DNA of 64,000 nucleotides from Pelagibaculum spongiae (GCF_003097315.1 NZ_QDDL01000014.1:1-64000); one strand, 5' to 3'; positions 1-8,968 are shown, counted from the stretch's first letter. Program-made: numbers and translations. Notes: generated from the sequence alone by a model not told the origin.

Positions 1-108
1 ATAGATTACAAAATGATTAAAGTAAGCTTACAAAACCGAATTAAGTCGTGATTGTTGAATCGATATAACGAAAGTTAATCAATCCATTCAGCAACTTCAT
101 GCGCAGTT

Positions 109-227
109 TGCTTGGCGGCAATAGCGAGTGGGAACCACCTGAATCCATCCCGAACTCAGAAGTGAAACCACTTAGCGCCGATGGTAGTGTGGGGCTTCCC
201 CATGTGAGAGTAGGTCACCGCCAAGCG
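109..227 (+). rRNA. rrf: 5S ribosomal RNA
   Basis: Intact 5S rRNA, the large-subunit small RNA at the end of an rRNA operon. The ends pair (gcttggcg at 110-117 with cgccaagc at 219-226), and the conserved blocks gaactcagaagtgaaa, cttagcgccgatggtagtg and ccatgtgagagtagg are all present at the right spacing, for about 117-119 nt. Bases 1-108 look like the 23S-5S spacer, so the rest of the operon lies to the left of the window. A terminator follows directly. The exact ends are uncertain by one or two bases. Confidence 0.95.
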
Positions 228-240
228 CCAAATAGAAAAT

Positions 241-270
241 CCCAGATCAGCAATGATCTGGGATTTTTTT
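241..270 (+). terminator. rRNA operon terminator
   Basis: Perfect 9-bp stem cccagatca / tgatctggg with a GCAA-type loop, followed by seven T. It sits 14 nt after the 5S gene and is the expected intrinsic terminator of the rRNA operon. Confidence 0.9.
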
Positions 271-390
271 ATTTCCAGGGACGGAATGTATGTCGTATAG
301 AGGCAGGATGCCGGTACGACGTTTACTCAAGCATTCCAGCGCCGATTGGTATCTATCGAAAACCACCTGAATCCATCCGCTATTCCCGAA
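269..390 (+). repeat. Direct repeat, copy 1 (partner 793-914)
   Basis: About 120 bp running from tttatttccag through gtatgtcgtatagaggcagg to a 5S-internal piece (aaccacctgaatccatcc). It recurs at 793-914 with roughly ten substitutions. The repeat joins non-5S spacer to a 5S fragment, so it marks duplication of a 5S-plus-spacer unit rather than a mobile element with ends of its own. Confidence 0.8.
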
Positions 391-467
391 TTTAGCAGAA
401 ATAAAACCACTTAGCGCCGATGGTAGTGTGGGGCTTCCCCATGTGAGAGTAGGTCACCGCCAAGCGC
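361..467 (+). pseudogene. 5S rRNA remnant
   Basis: The last two thirds match the intact 5S at 109-227 almost exactly (ccacttagcgccgatggtagtg through gtcaccgccaagcgcc). The 5' domain is lost and the middle carries an insertion (tattcccgaatttagcag) where the true gene reads cgaactcag. The 5' strand of helix I is missing, so it cannot fold as 5S. It has its own terminator just downstream, as expected for a former tandem 5S copy. Confidence 0.8.
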
Positions 468-476
468 CAAACAAAA

Positions 477-508
477 CCCGATTGCTTAAAAGCAGTCGGG
501 TTTTTTTA
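477..508 (+). terminator. Terminator after 5S remnant
   Basis: Stem cccgattgct / agcagtcggg (one G-U pair), loop taaa, then seven T. It differs in sequence from the terminator at 241-270, so the two 5S copies carry different terminators. Confidence 0.85.
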
Positions 509-756
509 TGTCTGCAAAAAAGTGATTTAAGAAAAAACAGCCACCTGAACCCGTTGCAATCCTCGGATGTCGTCGCTCGCGCCTACGGCTACTACGATGC
601 CAAGCAATGAATTTTGGGTGAATCTTCGGTAGGTTGACACCGAGCGTTAGCGAGCTGCAACTTGACCATGGTGGATTTAAAGATGGATTTAAAATCCGTA
701 TATAGCTGGGCGGGCATTAAATATAATCTCCAAGCCGGCATGTTTTTGAATCTATA

Positions 757-782
757 GAAGTAAAACTACTTAGCGCCGATGG
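757..782 (+). pseudogene. 5S rRNA fragment
   Basis: Short piece gaagtaaaactacttagcg ccgatgg, matching the centre of 5S (gaagtgaaaccacttagcgcc) with three changes. A further trace of the start of 5S (ccacctgaaccc) occurs at 541-552. Both are remnants only. Confidence 0.6.
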
Positions 783-792
783 CCGCACTAGA

Positions 793-914
793 TTTATTTC
801 CAGAGATGGAATGTATGTCGTATAGAGGCAGGATGCCGGTACGATGTTTATTCAAGCATTCCAACGCAGATTGGTATCTATCGAAAACCACCTGAACTCA
901 TCTGCTATTTCACG
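793..914 (+). repeat. Direct repeat, copy 2 (partner 269-390)
   Basis: Second copy of the spacer-plus-5S-fragment unit, ending in aaccacctgaactcatctgc, a decayed 5' piece of 5S. It is about 524 bp from copy 1 in the same orientation. The 508-1052 stretch otherwise holds no gene. A fragment near 628-668 resembles the repeat block after the tRNA array (50381-50700). Confidence 0.75.
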
Positions 915-1052
915 TCTTACTATTTGTTTTGCTATTAAAGCTGATCAATCTATCTCTATTTCTTGGTAGTTAATGATGGGCCAGAACCAGCGCATGGGAT
1001 CAGTAGCCATTATCCTGTAATCTAGCCTCAGCTAAACCGGGAGCCAGCGTCA

Positions 1053-2942
1053 GTGACCAGCCAGAATACAACCATTGTTTCACAAGACCGTTTGCCCAGC
1101 CATCCTGGTCAGGCGCTATCCAGCGTGTTATTGCGATTGGCCAGTGACAAGCCAAATTGGCTAACACCATTAATTGATCAACTGTGCAATGCGATTGTTC
1201 AAGGGCATAGCTGCCTTGAACTGACACGGTTGGAGTTAATCGAGAGATTAGCCGATGGTACTAGGCAGCCTTATGGTTTTCCTGCTTTGCCACAACTGAC
1301 TAGCCAATTGCAAAGTCTCAATTTGGTTTCAGATGATCCGAAAGAAACGGCACCTTTAATGCTCGATTTAACTGGGCAGGCTCCACGGCTGTATTTATAT
1401 CGTTATTGGCAGTTTGAATTAATGCTGATACAGCAAATCAAATTATCTGCTGATAAAGATTTAGCAGTTGATAGCAGCCAGCTATTGCCATGGCTACAAC
1501 GATTGTTTCCTACTTTTCAAGCTGAAGATAACGATGTCGATTGGCAGTTAATCGCTGCATTATCGGCGTTATTACATCGATTCTGTGTGATTTCTGGTGG
1601 CCCGGGAACCGGAAAAACCACCACGGTTATTAAAATTCTTGCACTGTTGGTGGCTCTATCAGAGCAACCATTAAAAATTGCTTTGGCGGCACCGACTGGA
1701 AAAGCTGCCGGTCGGTTGGAGGAGTCTATTCGACAGGCAATTGTTCAGCTAGGCGATCAGAATGTTTTGCCCTCGGAATTGATCGAAAAATTGCCACAAA
1801 AAGCCACCACATTACACCGTTTGCTTGGTGTTCGAGAGTTTTCCAATGAGTTTCGCCACGGTAAAGACAATCCGCTGCAGCTAGATTTATTGGTGGTTGA
1901 TGAAGGCTCAATGGTTGATTTGGCGCTAATGTATCGCTTGATATCGGCATTACCTGCTAATTGCCAGTTGATATTACTCGGTGATCGTAACCAATTGGCA
2001 TCGGTTGAAGCTGGCTCGGTGTTAGCAGATATTTGTTCATTACGGCCACAGAATTGTTTTAACCGTGCTTGGGCTGAGCAATTAAAAACACTCGGAATTG
2101 AATTGCCCGATCGAGCAATTGCCGATCAACCTTTGCCCTTATCCGGCAATATAGTGCTACTAGAAAAAAGTTGGCGTTTTGATGAAAAAAGCGCCATTGG
2201 CCAGCTAGCTAATGCAGTGAATCATGCACAACCAGAACGAGCTTTGCAGTTATTACAAAGCGATCAATGGCCAGATATTCAATGGCTAAACCCTGAAACT
2301 AATTCACAGCTTTCACTGCAGTTAGATCAATTACTACTAAAGCATTATTTGCCTATTATTGAGGCTGAAAATGCGCAACAAGCACTAACAGCCTTTAATG
2401 ATTTTCGGATGTTAGCGGCTTTAAGAAATGGTAACTTTGGTGTTACTGGCCTTAATAAACGCCTTGAGCGGTTATTGATAGCTAGAGGAAAAATTGATGC
2501 AGCCAATGTTTGGTATAAAGGTCGGCCGATTATTATTAGCCAAAATGATTACGCATTAGATCTGTATAACGGTGATATCGGTATCTGTTGGCCGGAAGCG
2601 TCATCTGAAAATATTGCAGAGCAGTTTCAACCTAAAATGCGGGTTTATTTTCCATTGGCTGATGGCAGTCTACGCCAGGTGAGTCCTGCCAGATTACCTG
2701 CACACCAGACTGCCTGGGCAATGACGGTACATAAATCCCAGGGTTCTGAATTTAAACAATGCCTACTGGTGCTACCCGAAAGTTTATCTCCAGTAGTTAG
2801 TCGCGACTTGGTATATACCGCAATCACTCGAGCTAAAAAGTCATTTCAGGTTCTGGTTAGTGCCAAACTATTTACCCAAGCGATTAAACAGCAGCAGCAG
2901 CGTTTTTCTGGTCTGGCAGACAAATTATCGAAGCGCGGTTAA
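1053..2942 (+). CDS. recD: Exodeoxyribonuclease V subunit alpha, RecD
   Basis: RecD is the 5'-3' superfamily 1B helicase motor of RecBCD, which unwinds and degrades double-strand ends for recombination repair. At 629 aa it is near the family length (E. coli about 608). Visible motifs are Walker A GGPGTGKTT (about residues 181-189), Walker B VVDEGSMVD (about 279-287; Gly replaces the usual Ala), LLGDRNQLASVEAG, and the C-terminal MTVHKSQGSEF and YTAITRAKK motifs (about 556-595). The start is GTG, 10 nt after a ggGAG Shine-Dalgarno sequence; an in-frame stop at 1023 excludes a longer protein. recB and recC normally lie just upstream, but here the upstream neighbour is the decayed tail of an rRNA operon. 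The partner genes must be elsewhere or beyond that operon. Confidence 0.95.
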   Translation: MTSQNTTIVSQDRLPSHPGQALSSVLLRLASDKPNWLTPLIDQLCNAIVQGHSCLELTRLELIERLADGTRQPYGFPALPQLTSQLQSLNLVSDDPKETAPLMLDLTGQAPRLYLYRYWQFELMLIQQIKLSADKDLAVDSSQLLPWLQRLFPTFQAEDNDVDWQLIAALSALLHRFCVISGGPGTGKTTTVIKILALLVALSEQPLKIALAAPTGKAAGRLEESIRQAIVQLGDQNVLPSELIEKLPQKATTLHRLLGVREFSNEFRHGKDNPLQLDLLVVDEGSMVDLALMYRLISALPANCQLILLGDRNQLASVEAGSVLADICSLRPQNCFNRAWAEQLKTLGIELPDRAIADQPLPLSGNIVLLEKSWRFDEKSAIGQLANAVNHAQPERALQLLQSDQWPDIQWLNPETNSQLSLQLDQLLLKHYLPIIEAENAQQALTAFNDFRMLAALRNGNFGVTGLNKRLERLLIARGKIDAANVWYKGRPIIISQNDYALDLYNGDIGICWPEASSENIAEQFQPKMRVYFPLADGSLRQVSPARLPAHQTAWAMTVHKSQGSEFKQCLLVLPESLSPVVSRDLVYTAITRAKKSFQVLVSAKLFTQAIKQQQQRFSGLADKLSKRG

Positions 2943-3075
2943 TATTGGTTATATAAAAACTTGTATAAATAAAAGTTTAAATGAAAAGCTGATATAACAA
3001 CTGCAATAGCGATCATTTTTTAATTAAATATTCAATATTATGGGCTAGGCGTCGATATAACAGCTAGCCCTAAAT

Positions 3076-4566
3076 ATGACTTGTTGTTTTGTTATGACTG
3101 TAAAACGTACGCTGATTCATTATTTGCTAGCGCTGATATTGTTCTCTGTTTACGCCGTTCAAGTTTGCCCCTTTCTGGAATCCCTTTCTTATCTAGAATT
3201 AATTGCACCATTTCTTGGTGTTTTTGTGCTGCAATTTTTTGCGCGACAGCTATTGGAAAGAAAAATATCTGCATCTGATTTTAAGCATCAAGTCGCTAAG
3301 CAATTCAGGTACGATTTCCTGCTATTTCTAGCGAGTTCTTTATTTCTTGGTAACTACTTCGCTATGTTATATAACAGTTTTCCTTATGAAAGCTATTTTA
3401 AGATAGTCATTGGACTGAATGTTTTTGGTTTCTTTATTGCGGGTGACTTAGCGTTAAATAGAGAACGATTTGTGGCTAGGAAACTACGTGAATCTGGTCA
3501 GCATATTCAACCAGATAATAACCCATTCCCGTTGACTAAAAAATTCAGTTGGTTTGCTATTGCTAGTGCTTTGGCAGTTACTGGCGTGGTCTTTTTGGTG
3601 ATTAATAAAGATTTGTCTTGGTTAGTGCAGGTTGGCGATCAGCTCTCGTTAAAGACTGCTCAGCATTTGATATTGGCTGAGATTGCCTTCGTTGTCGTGG
3701 TGATTCTGGGTTATATGTTGCTGATTATTTTTGGTTATGCCAAGAACCTGAGCAATTTCATTGATGCTGAAAATCAGGTGCTATCCAAAGTTACTCGTGG
3801 TGACATGAGTGGCGAAGTACCAGTAACCAGCAATGATGAATTTGGTTTAATGGCGATGCATACCAACAATATGATTGGCGCTTTAGATCAGCAATCTCGG
3901 GAACTGCGGCTGACTCGTGATGCCAGTATTTTAAGCTTGGCCAGCTTGGCAGAAACTAGAGATAACGAAACCGGCTCACATATTTTGCGCACACAGCATT
4001 ATGTAAAAGCGCTTGCTGAATATTTGGGTCAAACAGCAGCTTATTCTGATCAGCTGGATTCAGCGACAATTGAAATGCTGTTCAAATCAGCACCGCTACA
4101 CGATGTTGGAAAGGTTGGAATTCCCGATCATATTCTTTTAAAACCGGGCAAGCTGACTGTGGAAGAATATGAGTTAATGAAAAAACATCCGCAAATCGGT
4201 GCCGATGCATTATCTGTTGCAGAACATCAGCTTGGCAGTAACTCATTTTTACGTTTGGCGCGGGAAATTAGCTTAACTCACCATGAAAAATGGGACGGTT
4301 CTGGATACCCAAACGAGTTGGTAGGAGAAAATATCCCGCTTTCAGGACGGTTAATGGCACTGGCTGATGTTTATGATGCTTTGATTTCTAGTAGGGTATA
4401 CAAACCGGGAATGTCTCATGAAAAGGCTAAAGCGATTATTTTAACGGGCCGGGGTAAACATTTTGATCCGACTATTGTTGATGCATTCATTGCGCTTGAA
4501 TCTGCTTTTGTTGCGATTGCTGCAAAATTTACTGACTCACCGACGTTTCGCTCTAATGCTGCTTGA
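3076..4566 (+). CDS. Membrane HD-GYP cyclic-di-GMP phosphodiesterase
   Basis: Likely hydrolyses c-di-GMP at the inner membrane. About six hydrophobic segments (residues 10-230) are followed by a HAMP-like linker (LSNFIDAENQVLSKVTRGDM) and a full HD-GYP domain. The metal-binding motif HDVGKVGIPD starts near residue 342. The signature HHEKWDGSGYP and the following ADVYDAL are intact, so activity is expected. The N-terminal sensor has no domain I recognise. There is no clear Shine-Dalgarno at ATG 3076; the in-frame ATG at 3094 (MTVKRTL) is an equally good start. The gene stands alone and is followed by a palindromic repeat that may end transcription. Confidence 0.9.
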   Translation: MTCCFVMTVKRTLIHYLLALILFSVYAVQVCPFLESLSYLELIAPFLGVFVLQFFARQLLERKISASDFKHQVAKQFRYDFLLFLASSLFLGNYFAMLYNSFPYESYFKIVIGLNVFGFFIAGDLALNRERFVARKLRESGQHIQPDNNPFPLTKKFSWFAIASALAVTGVVFLVINKDLSWLVQVGDQLSLKTAQHLILAEIAFVVVVILGYMLLIIFGYAKNLSNFIDAENQVLSKVTRGDMSGEVPVTSNDEFGLMAMHTNNMIGALDQQSRELRLTRDASILSLASLAETRDNETGSHILRTQHYVKALAEYLGQTAAYSDQLDSATIEMLFKSAPLHDVGKVGIPDHILLKPGKLTVEEYELMKKHPQIGADALSVAEHQLGSNSFLRLAREISLTHHEKWDGSGYPNELVGENIPLSGRLMALADVYDALISSRVYKPGMSHEKAKAIILTGRGKHFDPTIVDAFIALESAFVAIAAKFTDSPTFRSNAA

Positions 4567-4573
4567 ATGTGCT

Positions 4574-4626
4574 ATACCCAAAGCACTTCAAGGTGTAGGA
4601 ATGCATATCTTGAAGTGATTTGGGTA
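4574..4626. repeat. Palindromic tatacccaa repeat
   Basis: Inverted arms tacccaaagcacttcaag (4574-4591) and cttgaagtgatttgggta (4609-4626) give an 18-bp near-perfect stem. Relatives occur at 6665, 21142-21407 and 42472, so this is a dispersed REP-like family. It may act as a terminator after the HD-GYP gene. Confidence 0.75.
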
Positions 4627-4764
4627 TTAATGAATCTAATGGTTGCTGACTAGATATGACGCACCCAAATTCAAGGATTTAAATTGAATAATTGGGTTTG
4701 ACGATTGTAACTGGCAGCAGCAACCGATAAATTACCGATAACCGAGTTTCTTGTGGAGGCAGAC

Positions 4765-5748
4765 GTGCCTGTACCTTTAGTCCGCTGGATGTGGATAACT
4801 CTGATTTCATTACTGCTATTGGGTTGTGGCGACAGTATTGAAGATCAGATTGCCCGCCAGGCCGATACTACCCGTCAAGCGGTAGTGCAATTAAAACAGC
4901 AGTTGGATGGTAATAAGCTAACCAATGCGATGCTTTTGCGGCAATACACGCAAAAGGTTGCGGAAATCCGACCTGATTTGAAAATGCTCATGGAACAATT
5001 AGCCAAGGATGCAACATCCAAAGGGCCGATGTTTCTGCGATTGAGCAAGCGCGCTAATACTGCTTATAACCAGCCATTATCTTTTGTTGATAATAATGAA
5101 CGATTGGTTGAGCTATTAGATGTTGCATCGGCAGCTGATCCGTTGGTGTTTAATGATGCATTGAGTGACCCGATTAATGTGGTTGCTGATTTTTCCAATG
5201 GCCAATTATCGAGAGTAAATTCGATAGAAAAAAAGGCCAGTGAAACTGCCAATGCTGCTAAGGACTTTGGCCCGGGCAGTCAGCTGATGGGTAACCCTAC
5301 CTATGGTCAATGGCAAACCAATAGTAGTGGTACCAGTTTTTGGCAGTGGTATATTGCATATCGTGTTTTTGATAGCTTAATTGATTCCCGCCGTAGGCCT
5401 TCATATGGCCAATGGAGTCGTTACCGCGACTACAGTTATTATGGTGATTACGGTTGGGAGCGTTACAGCTCAAATCGTGACAAGAAAAATAGCTACAAAG
5501 TCGAACAGCAGACTCGTAAAAAATTCGAACGGCAAGGCAAAACATTTACCAGTGCTTATAGTAAAAACCGTACTGGCTCTAGTTCGCTGTCGAAAAATAG
5601 CAGCTGGAGTAAAAGCTCCGATCGTTTTAAGAGCAGCTATGCTGCTAAACAATATAGTGCTAACCGCTCAAGTAACCGTTTTTCAAGTTCAAGTAGTCAG
5701 CGCAATAGCTCCACCCGCACCAGCCGCAGCATAAGCGGCGGCAAGTAA
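4765..5748 (+). CDS. Putative lipoprotein, Ser/Tyr/Arg-rich C-terminus
   Basis: Function unknown. The N-terminus is a lipoprotein signal: a positively charged start, a hydrophobic run ending in LISLLLLGC, and the lipidated Cys. An alpha-helical region (residues 25-120) follows, then an aromatic patch FWQWYIAYRVFDSLIDS, and a low-complexity tail rich in Ser, Arg, Lys and Tyr from about residue 220. I place the start at GTG 4765, because GGAGG (4755-4759) lies 5 nt before it; an in-frame GTG at 4753 would put that site inside the gene. It is followed after 15 nt by a DUF350 gene. In E. coli the yjfIJKLM cluster also pairs a lipoprotein with DUF350 and PspA genes, so a part in envelope stress is inferred from context only. 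Confidence 0.75.
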   Translation: MPVPLVRWMWITLISLLLLGCGDSIEDQIARQADTTRQAVVQLKQQLDGNKLTNAMLLRQYTQKVAEIRPDLKMLMEQLAKDATSKGPMFLRLSKRANTAYNQPLSFVDNNERLVELLDVASAADPLVFNDALSDPINVVADFSNGQLSRVNSIEKKASETANAAKDFGPGSQLMGNPTYGQWQTNSSGTSFWQWYIAYRVFDSLIDSRRRPSYGQWSRYRDYSYYGDYGWERYSSNRDKKNSYKVEQQTRKKFERQGKTFTSAYSKNRTGSSSLSKNSSWSKSSDRFKSSYAAKQYSANRSSNRFSSSSSQRNSSTRTSRSISGGK

Positions 5749-5763
5749 GGGATGATTTAAAAA

Positions 5764-6663
5764 ATGAATTTTTCGCAATTAACAGATATTGATTACCAAT
5801 TATTACAAGTGCTGGCAATAGATTTAGGCTTGGCAATTTTGTTGTTAATTATTTTCCGTTGGCTGTCTGGCAGATTTGCTGGTGTTAGCTCTACTGAAGA
5901 ATTAGCCCATCGAGATAATCATGCCTTTGGTGTTTCGATGGCGGGTGGTATTGCCGCTTTGGCGATTTTACTTTCTGGCGTAGTAAGCGGCGAAAGTCTT
6001 AATGATTTACAAACCGAAGTCATCGTAGTGGGCGGCTACGGTTTGTTGGGTATTTTCCTGATCAAGATTGGTCGGATGATTCAGGACTTTTTAGTTTTGC
6101 CAGCAGTAGAAATTCGCACTCAGATAAGCCACGGCAACATGGCATTAGCCATTGTCGATGTCGCCCATGTGATCGCAACGGCGCTCATGCTGCGAGCGGC
6201 AATTATTTGGGCCGGTGGTGATAGCTGGATTGGTTTAAGTGCAGTACTTGCGGCCTTTGCTATTTCACAGCTAATGCTGGGTGGTATCAGTCGAATGCGC
6301 AGGGCTATTTATGCCAACCGAAATACCGGTAAGCAACTAGATTCGGGTCTTGAGTCGGGTAACTTGGCCTTGGCACTACGCTATGCAGGGCATATTATTG
6401 GCGTGGCATTTGCGGTAAATAGCGCAGCCTGGTTTGTGGTATTTGACCCAGTTAATTGGTTTGCCAGCTTGGCTATCTGGACCGTTGCAACTGCGGTATT
6501 AATGCTGCTGTTGTCATTTTTGGCATTTATTGTTCGCTCGCTAGTATTGGCTGGAATCGATGTTCGTCAAGAAGTTGATGAGCAGGAAAATATCGGTGTT
6601 GGTGCTATTGAAGCGGTGCTTTATTTGAGCATTGCCTTGCTGTTAAATAGTGTGATTGTTTAG
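5764..6663 (+). CDS. DUF350 inner-membrane protein (YjfL-like)
   Basis: An integral membrane protein of 299 aa with about eight hydrophobic segments arranged as two similar halves, as in the DUF350 family to which YjfL belongs. Typical features are the segment FGVSMAGGIAALAILLSGVV near residue 58 and a related GVAFAVNSAAWFVV later in the protein. No catalytic motif is known. The gene follows the lipoprotein gene by 15 nt, with a gggatg-type ribosome site, so the two are co-transcribed. A strong terminator at 6718-6747 separates them from the synthase-DUF2170-PspA unit, although DUF350 and PspA genes are neighbours in many genomes. Confidence 0.85.
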   Translation: MNFSQLTDIDYQLLQVLAIDLGLAILLLIIFRWLSGRFAGVSSTEELAHRDNHAFGVSMAGGIAALAILLSGVVSGESLNDLQTEVIVVGGYGLLGIFLIKIGRMIQDFLVLPAVEIRTQISHGNMALAIVDVAHVIATALMLRAAIIWAGGDSWIGLSAVLAAFAISQLMLGGISRMRRAIYANRNTGKQLDSGLESGNLALALRYAGHIIGVAFAVNSAAWFVVFDPVNWFASLAIWTVATAVLMLLLSFLAFIVRSLVLAGIDVRQEVDEQENIGVGAIEAVLYLSIALLLNSVIV

Positions 6664-6664
6664 T

Positions 6665-6691
6665 TATACCCAAACGACTTAAAGGTTCAGG
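6665..6691 (+). repeat. Single arm of the tatacccaa repeat
   Basis: tatacccaaacgacttaaagg directly after the DUF350 stop matches one arm of the palindromes at 4574 and 21142. No opposite arm is seen here. Confidence 0.5.
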
Positions 6692-6717
6692 GTTCAGCTG
6701 AAGATGATTTGATTGAA

Positions 6718-6747
6718 GCCGAAGCACAACCTGCTTCGGCTTTTTTT
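6718..6747 (+). terminator. Intrinsic terminator after DUF350
   Basis: Perfect 9-bp stem gccgaagca / tgcttcggc, 5-nt loop, then seven T. Confidence 0.9.
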
Positions 6748-6826
6748 GTTATTTACACGGACGTAATGTATTCCGCAATGAGCCAGGATGGCGGTGCGGT
6801 TATTTTTAAATAGAGTCCTTATTGGT

Positions 6827-8554
6827 ATGAAATCACAGCGTCCGATCCGTTTGATCGCTATGGATGTATTTTTGATCGGCATGATGGCATTGCTGGCAGG
6901 TTGCGGTCTGATTTATGAATACCTGCTCTCTCATTATGCGGCACGTGTGTTGGGTGCTGTTGAATCGACCATTTACGCCATGATCGGTTTAATGATTGTT
7001 TCAATGGGAATGGGCGCATTTACTGCGCGCTTGATTAAACAATCTCACCGAGGTTTTGCATGGCTGGAAAGTTGGATTGCCCTAGTAGGCAGTGCGGCAA
7101 TTTTATTGATTGCGGCAGTAATAGGCTTTGCCGAGCAACTACCACAGCTGGCAGCTGAAACTTATCAACTTCCACCCGATAGTCGTTTGTATGGTCTTTT
7201 CAGTTGGCCGGCTAATTTTGCTCAATATTTGCCGTTTGTTGCTGGTACTTTTTTAGGCTGGCTGATTGGTATGGAAATACCGCTAATTGCCCGAATTCGA
7301 GAAGATCTCTATGGTCAACACCTAGTTCATAACGCAGGCACTATTTACGGTGCAGATTACATTGGTGCCGGTTTAGGTGCTGCTATCTGGGTGCTGCTAT
7401 TGTTAAAAATTGATATTAATACTGCAGCAGTATTAACTGCCAGCGTCAATTTGCTGGTTGGTATTGTCTTTTTGGTGATCTACCGAAAGAAAATTGGCCG
7501 AATGACCGGGTTGGTTATTTTACAGCTAGCCCTGATTGCATCGCTGGGATTGATGTGGAAAAACGGTAGTGACTGGATGTCTGCCATGTCAGATACCTTG
7601 TTTGTCGATAAAGTAATCTATCGGCAAAATACACCGTATCAACAGCTCGTCGTAACTCAGAGAAAACTGGGTCGCACAGCGCCAGTTTATGATTTGTATA
7701 TTAATGGACGACTGCAATTTTCATCTCAGGACGAAAAAATCTACCACAGCTACCTGGTTTATCCGGCAATGGCGGCAGCAGCACGAACCGACAATGTACT
7801 GGTGATTGGCGGCGGTGATGGACTCGCATTGAGAAATATTCTGCGCTGGGATCCAAAACAAGTCACCTTGATTGACCTTGACTCAGAAATGGTTGAAATG
7901 TTTTCTGAGCCTAAAGATGTCTCACAATCATTGCCCAGTTGGAAGCAGTTTATGCTAGATCTAAATCAGCGAAGCTTTTCTGATCAACGCGTAGAAAAAA
8001 TTTATGGTGATGCCTTTATTGAAATTGACCCATTGATTCAGACTGGCCGCAAATATGACGTGATTATTGTCGATCTGCCTGATCCGAGCCATCCGAATTT
8101 GAACAAACTTTATTCGCGGCATTTTTATGCTCGTTTAAAACAACTGTTAAATGGTGATGGTGCAATAACCGTGCAATCTACATCGCCTTATCATGCACAA
8201 AAAGCATTTATTTCGATTGGAAAAACCTTGCAAGCTTCTGGTTTTGCAGCGGTTGATCCTTACCATGCCAATGTTCCCAGTTTTGGTGAATGGGGCTGGC
8301 ATTTGGCAGTGCCTTTAGGGCAAAGTGGAGCCAAACGTTTGCAGCGCTTGTCGTCAGCAGAGCCATTACCGGTTGCAGATGACTGGATTACCTCCGGCTT
8401 GGTTCAGGGCGCGTTTCAATTTGGCAAGAACTTCCTTGCCGGGCAGCAGGCCATTGCAATTAACCGGCTTGGCTCCCATGTTGTGTACCAATACCATTTT
8501 GAGGCATGGAAAAAAGACCAAGGCCTCTATACTCAATTCGGCAAACAGGAGTGA
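6827..8554 (+). CDS. Membrane-bound spermidine synthase-like aminopropyltransferase
   Basis: About seven transmembrane segments (residues 10-230 of 575) are fused to a spermidine synthase-like domain. The nucleotide-binding loop VIGGGDGLALRNILRW, the acidic LIDLDSEMV, YGDAFIEI and the catalytic-loop motif VDLPDPSHPN are present, so aminopropyl transfer from decarboxylated AdoMet to a polyamine is plausible; the real acceptor is unknown. I favour ATG 6827. An in-frame ATG at 6788 would add 13 residues, but it lacks a spaced ribosome site and lies in sequence resembling the repeat at 281-316. Its stop is 4 nt from the DUF2170 start, with aggag inside its end, so translation is coupled. Linkage of such synthases to DUF2170 and PspA is conserved in proteobacteria. 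Confidence 0.85.
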   Translation: MKSQRPIRLIAMDVFLIGMMALLAGCGLIYEYLLSHYAARVLGAVESTIYAMIGLMIVSMGMGAFTARLIKQSHRGFAWLESWIALVGSAAILLIAAVIGFAEQLPQLAAETYQLPPDSRLYGLFSWPANFAQYLPFVAGTFLGWLIGMEIPLIARIREDLYGQHLVHNAGTIYGADYIGAGLGAAIWVLLLLKIDINTAAVLTASVNLLVGIVFLVIYRKKIGRMTGLVILQLALIASLGLMWKNGSDWMSAMSDTLFVDKVIYRQNTPYQQLVVTQRKLGRTAPVYDLYINGRLQFSSQDEKIYHSYLVYPAMAAAARTDNVLVIGGGDGLALRNILRWDPKQVTLIDLDSEMVEMFSEPKDVSQSLPSWKQFMLDLNQRSFSDQRVEKIYGDAFIEIDPLIQTGRKYDVIIVDLPDPSHPNLNKLYSRHFYARLKQLLNGDGAITVQSTSPYHAQKAFISIGKTLQASGFAAVDPYHANVPSFGEWGWHLAVPLGQSGAKRLQRLSSAEPLPVADDWITSGLVQGAFQFGKNFLAGQQAIAINRLGSHVVYQYHFEAWKKDQGLYTQFGKQE

Positions 8555-8557
8555 ACC

Positions 8558-8968
8558 ATGAAACCATCGGATATCGCCTATTATATTGCCCAGCAAGACG
8601 GTGCCTATGAAGGTTACCAGATCGAATGTCAGCCGATTCCGGGTGAAGTCGATGTTTTGCAGGTGACCGTTGATAGTCGCGAAGAAGTGCCCATTTTTGT
8701 ATCTATCGCAGAAGACCAGATTCTATGTATTGCCTGGTTATTTGAAGAAGATGAAGTTGATCAAAGCCGCAAGGCTGAAATGAATGAAAGCATGCTGGCA
8801 ATGAACATGCCGATGCCATTGTCTTCATTTGCCAAGATTGATCAACGCTATGTGGTTTTCGGAGCGCTCAGTGTTAAATCCAGCATGGAAGATATTTGCC
8901 ATGAGCTGGTGATATTAAGCAATAACACCATCGATGCGCTGGAAGTAATGACTGAATTCCTCGCCTGA
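8558..8968 (+). CDS. DUF2170 family protein (YjfI-like)
   Basis: A 136-aa acidic, soluble protein of unknown function, recognisable as DUF2170 from the MPMPLSSFAKIDQRYVVFGAL region and its size. The ATG is 7 nt after an aggag site overlapping the end of the synthase gene. It is followed 81 nt later by the PspA-family gene, the same yjfI-yjfJ order as E. coli. That conserved pairing suggests a role with PspA at the membrane, but no activity is known. Confidence 0.88.
   Translation: MKPSDIAYYIAQQDGAYEGYQIECQPIPGEVDVLQVTVDSREEVPIFVSIAEDQILCIAWLFEEDEVDQSRKAEMNESMLAMNMPMPLSSFAKIDQRYVVFGALSVKSSMEDICHELVILSNNTIDALEVMTEFLA

Noticed and set aside
99-610. Two open frames of 98 and 60 codons over the 5S region
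   Set aside because: They are translations of the 5S gene, its remnant and the terminators; no ribosome site or protein character.
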